Assembly (NCBI GenBank): GCA_949745755.1
Contig: CATJZL010000063.1
Coordinates: 1 to 40,061, forward strand
Length of the DNA stretch: 40,061 nt
DNA from: UBA2730 sp022793235
GTDB taxonomy: Bacteria > Bacillota_I > Bacilli_A > RF39 > UBA660
Reading direction: 5' to 3'
Part shown: one piece after another, positions 34,679 to 40,061 of the stretch
How the letters are laid out: each line of letters starts with the position of its first letter
Position numbering within the stretch: the stretch's first letter is position 1
The notes under the pieces: model-generated
Database searches by the model: none
Told to the model about the DNA's origin: nothing
The model's input: only the letters and a program-made list of their open reading frames with translations
Made by a program: the position numbers and the translations under genes

Positions 34679-35146
34679 TTATTTTCTAAATGATTTATTT
34701 TGACACATAACGAATCGCTTTTGCCTATTTACATGTTCTGTAACATCAATATTAACCCCTTCTTCCCATTGATCAATCACTCCATACTCTGTTTCAATAT
34801 ATCCATTTTCTTCCAAAAATTTTCTTCTCGCTTTTTTCACTTTTTCTAAATTAAACTTAGAACGAAGTTCAAATAAAAGCGCATTAGAATAAAAACGCAT
34901 TGGATTTTGATAGGCCAATATCTGACAATTTTTATCTTTCACTAAAACATAATCTCCTTTAAGTAGTGCCTCATTATTAATAACATTAAAAGAAACTTTT
35001 TTAGGTATAGGAATACCCTTTTCGATTAAAATAGAAACCACTTCATCATGAGACAATTTCTTTTCTTGAACAGAAATCCCTATATAATTCAACATAAACT
35101 CTTGAATACGCACAACTTGCTTTTCACTAATCATAACTTTTGTCAT
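34679..35146 (-). CDS. Unknown protein in the T-box-controlled thrS operon
   Basis: A 155-residue cytosolic, basic protein. The N-terminal half (VRIQEFMLNYIGISVQ... SHDEVVSILIEKG) is helical. The centre contains a strand-rich GDYVLVKDKNCQILAYQNP, and the C-terminal part has paired basic helices (KARRKFLEENGY). ATG 35146 is seven bases after AGGAGG; ATG 35152 is only one base after it and unlikely. Position between a threonine T-box and thrS means it is induced by uncharged tRNA-Thr together with the synthetase. No family is recognised, and there is no sign of a TGS fold that would make it the missing ThrS domain. Confidence 0.75.
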   Translation of the reverse strand: MTKVMISEKQVVRIQEFMLNYIGISVQEKKLSHDEVVSILIEKGIPIPKKVSFNVINNEALLKGDYVLVKDKNCQILAYQNPMRFYSNALLFELRSKFNLEKVKKARRKFLEENGYIETEYGVIDQWEEGVNIDVTEHVNRQKRFVMCQNKSFRK

Positions 35147-35164
35147 TTTCATACCTCCTATAAC

Positions 35165-35375
35165 AAAAAAACTCCCAATATATAATCATATATAAGGAGT
35201 GCATAAACACGGTACCATCCTATGTTTTTCTTAATTTAAATTAACGGTCTAATCCGGGAACATCTTTCGAGTCCAGCTTATAGGTAGTAACAAATAAACA
35301 TCTCTTATAGGCTCTCAGCATCCCTACTCTCTGTAAAGTTAAGCTTATTCATCTCGTCCTAATCCATGCATTTAT
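35165..35375 (-). promoter_or_regulatory. T-box leader (threonine type by context)
   Basis: The conserved T-box GGATGGTACCGTG lies at about 35220-35208. Upstream are stem I elements (AGAGAG, GATGCTGAGAGCC) ending with CTCGAAAG. Downstream, a terminator hairpin ACTCC...GGGAGT with T7 ends at 35165. It controls the 155-residue protein and thrS. Threonine codons ACT/ACC occur on the 3' side of stem I (about 35284-35291), but the specifier was not proven by folding. Confidence 0.92.
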
Positions 35376-35381
35376 GTATTT

Positions 35382-35409
35382 ATCATAACACGATTTACTA
35401 TTTTGTCAA
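35382..35409 (-). promoter_or_regulatory. Promoter of the T-box-thrS transcript
   Basis: Exact TTGACA (35409-35404), a 16-base spacer and TATGAT (35387-35382); the transcript would start near 35375. Confidence 0.8.
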
Positions 35410-35418
35410 TAATCTTTC

Positions 35419-35754
35419 TTACTCTTTTTCTAAAGAAATATCCTGATAAGCTCCCAAATCAAACACTTTATAACCTAAATCCTTTAAAATAGTATATGCA
35501 GTACCACTTCTATTCCCACTCTTACAATAAACAAGAATTGTTTTATTCTTATCTAAATCAACATGCTCATCAATCTCATCATAAGGAATATTTAAAGCAC
35601 CTACAACATGCCCTGTATTATATTCTTCTTCTGTTCTTACATCAATTACTATGTAATTATCCTCATCCAGTATCTTATCCAGTCTGCTACTTCCTTGATT
35701 AGAGCAACCACTAAATAATAATATAAAAATGAAAACCAAAACTATTTTTTTCAA
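35419..35754 (-). CDS. Rhodanese-like lipoprotein
   Basis: A sulfurtransferase-fold protein anchored outside the membrane. The 111-residue protein has an N-terminal signal and lipobox LLFSGC (Cys about 17), then one rhodanese domain. That domain shows YIVIDVRTEEEYNTGHVVGA and the six-residue active loop C-K-S-G-N-R-S with a catalytic Cys. The start is TTG 35754, eight bases after GGAGGG. It lies downstream of the DUF2185 gene by 18 bases and just before the T-box promoter, so it ends the dnaI-DUF2185-rhodanese transcript. The substrate is unknown; extracytoplasmic persulfide handling is the family expectation. Confidence 0.92.
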   Translation of the reverse strand: MKKIVLVFIFILLFSGCSNQGSSRLDKILDEDNYIVIDVRTEEEYNTGHVVGALNIPYDEIDEHVDLDKNKTILVYCKSGNRSGTAYTILKDLGYKVFDLGAYQDISLEKE

Positions 35755-35772
35755 ACAATCATCCCTCCAAAA

Positions 35773-36150
35773 CTACCTATCCTGTTTCTTAAAATAAATT
35801 TCCCTATCACACTTATCTAAAACAAATTCATGAGCAGAAACACGAATATAAGCACTACCCACAGAAGAATATAAATAAGGTAGAATAGCAGGATCATAAT
35901 TACAAATAGTATTTAAAGAAAAAACATGATGATTATCGACATCATTCATATAAACATCATCCTCATCTCCCTTTAAAAATCTCCAACCACTATCAGGATA
36001 TTGATTCTCCCCTTTTTCTCGATACATATAACCAACGCACCAACCCTCCTTTGTAATCTTATCACTTACAATACATCCTTCATTCTCCTCCCAATCTAAT
36101 AACTGTTTAACTTCTATATCAATAAAACCATTCTCATTTTTTTCTATCAT
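35773..36150 (-). CDS. DUF2185 domain protein (Imm33-like)
   Basis: The 125-residue cytosolic protein matches DUF2185 along most of its length: CIVSDKITKEGWCVGYMYRE, YPDSGWRFLKGDEDD, YMNDVDNHHVFSLNTICNYDP and the final SSVGSAYIR. The family is common in Firmicutes and Bacteroidetes and overlaps immunity-protein groups in databases, yet no toxin gene is adjacent here. GAGGAGG precedes ATG 36150. It starts 11 bases after the dnaI stop and is co-transcribed. Confidence 0.9.
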   Translation of the reverse strand: MIEKNENGFIDIEVKQLLDWEENEGCIVSDKITKEGWCVGYMYREKGENQYPDSGWRFLKGDEDDVYMNDVDNHHVFSLNTICNYDPAILPYLYSSVGSAYIRVSAHEFVLDKCDREIYFKKQDR

Positions 36151-36161
36151 TCTATCCTCCT

Positions 36162-37064
36162 CTAATCTCTTCTATTTTCAGATATTAAAGATAAATCTGT
36201 GCTTAATTGCTTAACTCTTTCAATCAATCTCCTTGCTTTTACTTTCTCAATACCATTTGATGTACTAGCAAGATGAGTCTCTAACTCTTTTAAATTAAAA
36301 TTAGATGTAAAAAAAGTAGGTAATGCTTCCTCCATTCTATATTGAAGAATAGGTGCAAGAACCTCATCTCGATTCCAACCACTACAATTCTCTGCTCCTA
36401 TATCATCTAGTAATAATAAAGGGCTCTTTTTAACAAAATTAAATTTTTCTTCATAATCATCTTTAAAAGAAGATTTTAAATTACGCAAAAACTCTGGATA
36501 ATACACAATTGTACTTTTAACTCCCCTTTTAGAAAGCTCATTAAACAAAGCAGAAATAAGATAAGTCTTACCTACTCCAAAATTTCCCGTCAAATATAAT
36601 CCTTTATATCTATTATTTTCCAAATAATGATCTATAAATTCCTTAAAATATTTAATAATAGGTATTCTTGCCTTATCATCTTTATAAAGTTCTTGAAAAG
36701 ATGCAGCTTTTATCTCTCTAGATACCTCAAAATAAGTCACATTTTTATTCAATTCATTATATTTTTTATATTTCTCACAAGGAACATAGATAAAAACCAC
36801 TCTTTTTCCCACTTTTTCTGGAACCATACAATATCCTTTAACAGCATGGGTACATTCCCGAAAAGATTGACATTTTTCACATTGTTTTCTCTCTAAAAGA
36901 GCATCTTGTATAGAAGATGTATATTTAACTAATAATGTCTCTTCTATATTTAAACTTTCTATATAGGTTTTAAATTCTTTGGAAGAGCAAGCATTCATAT
37001 ATTCTTTCATTAACTGTGATGATTCTAATTTATTTATACTTACAACAGATTTTAATTTTTCCAT
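36162..37064 (-). CDS. dnaI: Helicase loader DnaI
   Basis: An AAA+ ATPase that loads the replicative helicase at the origin and at stalled forks. The 300-residue protein has an N-terminal helicase-binding zinc domain with cysteines in CEKCQSFREC, GYCMV and PCEKYKK (about 65-110). The AAA+ domain follows: Walker A GNFGVGKTYL (about 160), Walker B LLLLDDIGAE, sensor TSNFNL, and a C-terminal RLIERVK arginine finger region. ATG 37064 is preferred over the longer frame because AGGTGGTG is seven bases ahead. Its usual partner DnaB is not adjacent in this window. Confidence 0.95.
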   Translation of the reverse strand: MEKLKSVVSINKLESSQLMKEYMNACSSKEFKTYIESLNIEETLLVKYTSSIQDALLERKQCEKCQSFRECTHAVKGYCMVPEKVGKRVVFIYVPCEKYKKYNELNKNVTYFEVSREIKAASFQELYKDDKARIPIIKYFKEFIDHYLENNRYKGLYLTGNFGVGKTYLISALFNELSKRGVKSTIVYYPEFLRNLKSSFKDDYEEKFNFVKKSPLLLLDDIGAENCSGWNRDEVLAPILQYRMEEALPTFFTSNFNLKELETHLASTSNGIEKVKARRLIERVKQLSTDLSLISENRRD

Positions 37065-37088
37065 CAAATCACCACCTAATATACTTTT

Positions 37089-37117
37089 ATTGTAACGAAT
37101 TAAAAAAGGAAAGTAAA
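37089..37117 (-). promoter_or_regulatory. dnaI operon promoter
   Basis: TTTACT (37117-37112), 17 bases, TACAAT (37094-37089), about 25 bases before the start of dnaI. Confidence 0.6.
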
Positions 37118-37245
37118 CAAGATTCAAATAAAATTTGAAACAAAATAAAACAAGCAACTTAACTCTATATAAAATATTTTAAGGGATTAATTTCTATAAT
37201 ATTTTATTTTTTCTATTCTTATCATAAAACTAAAATAATTTAATA

Positions 37246-37413
37246 TTATAGTAGATATTCCAACCGACTTCCAGAACTTGGATAAGCAGGACCCCAATCA
37301 CGATAAAATGCAAATTCTCCAGCAATAACTCCGTCTAGCCAATAACCTCCATGATAACTCCACGAAAAAGTAGAATGACCAAAATTCGTATTATCACCGT
37401 AAAAAAATACCAC
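37246..37413 (-). pseudogene. Short remnant A: Trp/Gly-rich C-terminal surface-protein domain
   Basis: A 55-codon minus-strand frame from GTG 37413 to TAA 37246 without a ribosome site. It reads YGDNTNF, then WSYHGGYW-DG, G-E-F-A-F and finally GSRLEYLL. This resembles the last part of Firmicutes surface or pilin-like proteins that end in W/G-rich, ...GVFAF...GFRVVL-type sequences. It is a paralogue of the frame at 37559-37732 (same YGD..NF, W.YHG..W.DG, G.F.F, GSRL spacing). Together they explain most of the gap between dnaI and comEC. It is probably a decayed 3' end, though a small expressed peptide is not excluded. Confidence 0.6.
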
Positions 37414-37558
37414 AAATTATGAATCACTATAATATTTAGAATTTTTCATGAATATTATAAAAGAAAGAACACCCTATCACTAAAAAAGTTACAATTATAT
37501 AGTATTAAAAACCTACTTTACTGAATAAAGTTTTAGTTATCACATTACTACTTTTCTA

Positions 37559-37732
37559 TTACATCAAATACAATACCAACCGACTTCCACGATATAAATT
37601 GTTACGATCACCACTTGTACAAGTAAAAGAAAAACCACCAGTACGAACTCCATCATGCCAATGAGCACCATGGTATGCCCAAGGCATAGATAAACCAATA
37701 AAGTTTTCATAATCACCGTAAAAGTGCATCAT
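37559..37732 (-). pseudogene. Short remnant B: tandem paralogue of remnant A
   Basis: A 57-codon frame from ATG 37732 (open further up to a stop at 37775) to TAA 37559. It reads MMHFYGDYENF, WAYHGAHWHDG, GGFSF, then RGSRLVLYLM. About 40 percent of positions match remnant A at identical spacing. No ribosome site precedes it. The order A-B, with an unrelated spacer of about 145 bases, suggests duplication of a domain-bearing gene followed by loss of the 5' parts. Bases 37733-37891 hold nothing else recognised. Confidence 0.6.
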
Positions 37733-37891
37733 ATGTAGTAGAAAGTTTTCTTTATCAAAATAAAGTTGTAAATTCTATACTACATCTTTATTATATCTAA
37801 GAAACAAAAAAATAGCTAATCCAAAACTTATAATGAATGCTTGAAAGTTTTTCTTCTTTTTGATTTCAATTAAAGAAATAGAGGAGCAAAT

Positions 37892-39973
37892 CTAATATTT
37901 TATATGATTATGACTAAAATCAATCTCAACTGTTCCCACTTCATTTGTAACATAATACTCTACATTTAATTTTTTTAATCGCTCTAAAGTTTCTTGATTA
38001 GGATGATTAAACTTATTATCAACCCCAGCAGAAATAAGAGCAAGATCAGGAGAAAGAAGTTCTAAAAAAGTAGCATTAGAACTACTCTTACTCCCATGAT
38101 GTCCAAGTTTTAACAAATGAATCTTTTCTAAATTATAATTTTTCATAAGATATTCCTCACTTTTAAAGTTAGCATCTCCCATAAAAAGCATTTTATAATC
38201 TTTATAAAGAACATATAATACAATACTAGAAGAATTCTCATCCCCTAAATCTGTATTAAGTGAAAAAAATTTAAAATCTCCTACCTCAAAATAAGTATTT
38301 TGATAACAAATTTCTACAGAAGGGAACAAATGAATAATTTTCTCTTCCAAAAAATTAATCTTCCCATCATTAATAAAAATTTTTCCTATTCTATAATTTT
38401 CTATAATATGAATCGCCTCCCCTAAATGATCAAAATCTCCATGTGTAAGCAAAAGATAATCAATTTTTTTTATTCCTCTACTTTTTAAATAAGGAAGCGT
38501 AATCGTATCTGTAATATTTTTTTTCTCTCTTTCCCTCCATGGTTCGGTTTGAAAGTCTAAAACACCACCTGTATCAATTAAAATAGATTGTCCTCTACTA
38601 TGTATCAAAAAACTATCTCCCTGCCCAATATCAAGCATCACTAAATAATCCCTATTAAAAAGATCAAAATAAAAATAATGAAACATAAGAAGAAGAATAG
38701 AAAAGAATAGTATCTTTTTTTGTAAAAATTTTAAAAAAAGAAAAAAGAATAAAAAATACAGAATATAAATGAAAAAAGGAACCTTTCCAAAAATAAAACA
38801 AAAAGAATCAATTTTAGTAAGACATAAAGAGCTAGATTCAAGTATCCAAATAAAAAAATCATAGAAAAAAGCTAATGGACGGACAATAAGAATAAGCAAA
38901 GAAAGAGGAAAGAGTAAAACCGTAACAAAAGGCACATAAAACAAATTATAAAAAATACTTAATAAATTAATTTGATAAAAATGATAAGTAGTAATAGGAA
39001 TACTAACAAAGAAAGAAAAAAAGGAAGTTACAAAAAGTCTCATAAAATAATTTTTATATCGATTAATAATCCTCTGGGAAAGTAACAAAGTAAAACTGAT
39101 CAAAAAAGAATATTGAAAGCCGACATCATAAATAAAGTAAGGATTACAAAGCAAAGTAATAGAAGCTGTCAAAATAAAAATATAAATACCTTCAACATGA
39201 AAATAAAAAATCTTATTAATAGTAAAAAGAAAAAAGAATAAAAAAGCTCGAGTAACAGAAGCAGTACATCCAGTAAGAAGCATGTAAAAAAATAAAAGGA
39301 AACAAGTAAGAAAATATCGCCTCTCTTCCAAAAAACCAATTTTTTTAAAAAAAGAAAGAATCAAACTAGATAAAATACCCACATGCATACCACTAACAGC
39401 AAATAAATGACTAATTCCATTATTTTGAAAAGAAGAAAGAATATTTCTATCCATATAAGTTTTCTCCCCAAGCAACAATAAAGATAAATATTTACCATTT
39501 TTAAACGTAGAAAAATAATGATAAATAAAATTTTTAAGTGAAAACAAAAGATTTTTATTACTTTTTAATTTAACAATAGAAGTTGCCTGAATAGAATAAA
39601 AAATATTTTTTCGATAAGCATACATTTTATAATCAAAAACATTTGGAGTGGTCGCACCTTTTATAGATGTAAATTCACCCTCTACTAGAACGAAATCACC
39701 TAAAAGAAAAAAATCTTGATACATGTTTCTCTCCTCTTCACTAGAAAAACGAAAAGAAACAAAAATATTTTCCCATTTTTTATCTCTTAATGTAAGAGAA
39801 AGTAAATCTCCCTCTATTTTAATAGACAAAATAGTTCCAGTAAAAGATGTAGAAGAAAGTGAATATTGACTAACTCTTTTAATATGAACCCGAAAACAGG
39901 TAAAGATAAGAACAAATAGTAAAAGAATGTAATAAAAAAAATTACAAAGTAATATTTTCCTTAATCTTATCAA
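37892..39973 (-). CDS. comEC: Competence DNA-channel protein ComEC/Rec2
   Basis: Forms the channel that carries single-stranded DNA across the membrane in natural transformation. The 693-residue protein has an N-terminal pair of helices with a soluble DUF4131/OB-like part (about 40-140) and a polytopic Competence domain (about 170-430, with SHLFAVSGMHVGILS). The C-terminal metallo-beta-lactamase-like domain shows MLDIGQGDSFLI, LLLTHGDFDHLG and KLGHHGSKSS. The start is TTG 39973, seven bases after GGAGAT, and lies inside comEA (32-base overlap). Length is close to the usual 700-780. Confidence 0.97.
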   Translation of the reverse strand: MIRLRKILLCNFFYYILLLFVLIFTCFRVHIKRVSQYSLSSTSFTGTILSIKIEGDLLSLTLRDKKWENIFVSFRFSSEEERNMYQDFFLLGDFVLVEGEFTSIKGATTPNVFDYKMYAYRKNIFYSIQATSIVKLKSNKNLLFSLKNFIYHYFSTFKNGKYLSLLLLGEKTYMDRNILSSFQNNGISHLFAVSGMHVGILSSLILSFFKKIGFLEERRYFLTCFLLFFYMLLTGCTASVTRAFLFFFLFTINKIFYFHVEGIYIFILTASITLLCNPYFIYDVGFQYSFLISFTLLLSQRIINRYKNYFMRLFVTSFFSFFVSIPITTYHFYQINLLSIFYNLFYVPFVTVLLFPLSLLILIVRPLAFFYDFFIWILESSSLCLTKIDSFCFIFGKVPFFIYILYFLFFFLFLKFLQKKILFFSILLLMFHYFYFDLFNRDYLVMLDIGQGDSFLIHSRGQSILIDTGGVLDFQTEPWREREKKNITDTITLPYLKSRGIKKIDYLLLTHGDFDHLGEAIHIIENYRIGKIFINDGKINFLEEKIIHLFPSVEICYQNTYFEVGDFKFFSLNTDLGDENSSSIVLYVLYKDYKMLFMGDANFKSEEYLMKNYNLEKIHLLKLGHHGSKSSSNATFLELLSPDLALISAGVDNKFNHPNQETLERLKKLNVEYYVTNEVGTVEIDFSHNHIKY

Positions 39974-40061
39974 AAAGACTATCTCCTATACCATTTACTT
40001 CTTTAATTTCTTCAATACTAGTAAATTCACCATGTTCCTCTCTATATTGAAGAATAGAATC
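39942..40061 (-). CDS. comEA: ComEA, 3' end only
   Basis: The last 39 codons of a helix-hairpin-helix DNA receptor run in from the window edge: ILQYREEHGEFTSIEEIKE, VNGIGDSLFDKIKENI. This is the second HhH and the normal ComEA C-terminus. It overlaps comEC by 32 bases in another frame, so the two are translationally linked. The signal anchor and first part lie outside. Confidence 0.9.
   Translation of the reverse strand, partial: DSILQYREEHGEFTSIEEIKEVNGIGDSLFDKIKENITL

Noticed and set aside
34679..35146. Idea that the gene upstream of thrS is the missing TGS domain as a separate protein
   Set aside because: It is twice the size of a TGS domain and shows no TGS-like opening strand pattern; only the shared operon supports the idea.
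37158..37891. Possible non-coding RNA or repeat array in the dnaI-comEC gap
   Set aside because: The similarity between the two blocks is clear at protein level (synonymous differences, same spacing of Trp/Gly), which fits coding remnants better than structured RNA or direct repeats.

Overview
The window is a compact, AT-rich, low-GC Firmicutes chromosome segment. It combines a GerA-family spore germination protein, a spoIVFA-spoIVFB pair, PolC, DnaI, a competence operon (comEA-comEC), a Thr-type T-box leader and an mraZ-rsmH-ftsL-PBP cluster. TGA is used as a stop and TGG encodes Trp, so the genetic code is the standard bacterial one. The best guess is an uncultured, endospore-forming, gut-type Bacilli lineage (RF39/Erysipelotrichia-like); this is inferred from gene content, not from a marker tree. 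Most genes lie on the minus strand, and the plus-strand genes are mostly isolated.

Layout. 1-4.3 kb: an RNA m5U methyltransferase, divergent from a two-gene gerA/gerC-like operon that lacks a permease gene and has a half-length lipoprotein; two small membrane proteins follow. 4.4-5.5 kb: a DUF3419-like SAM-binding protein and a lone tRNA-Ala with a perfect consensus promoter. 5.5-7.6 kb: spoIVFB, spoIVFA and a membrane-anchored unknown. 7.6-10.3 kb: pnp and rpsO, with a structured rpsO leader. 10.3-14.8 kb: an orphan unknown gene and a four-gene module (small secreted protein, two ABC-2 type permeases, ATPase). 15-16.4 kb: a fusion of an excisionase-like HTH with a short-chain dehydrogenase domain whose active-site Lys is replaced. 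16.4-19.1 kb: mutY, a well-expressed small ORF, and truB fused to an inactive VanY-type carboxypeptidase domain. 19.1-21 kb: a Cys-rich protein, a decayed DUF4143 ATPase, a zinc-ribbon membrane protein and a FlaR-like P-loop protein. 21-27.4 kb: polC and two unknown genes. 27.5-28.8 kb: a ferredoxin and a convergent zincin-like gene broken by two poly-T frameshifts. 28.9-32.8 kb: division cluster under a three-repeat MraZ operator. 32.9-35.4 kb: T-box, unknown gene, thrS. 35.4-37.1 kb: rhodanese lipoprotein, DUF2185 protein, DnaI. 37.2-37.75 kb: two tandem short reading-frame remnants of a Trp/Gly-rich surface-protein C-terminus. 37.9-40.06 kb: comEC and the 3' end of comEA.

The housekeeping part is ordinary. 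The best candidates for undescribed biology are the dead-VanY/TruB fusion, the HTH-pseudo-SDR regulator, the secreted-protein/ABC module and the permease-less germination operon. No CRISPR array, insertion sequence, attachment site or replication origin was seen.
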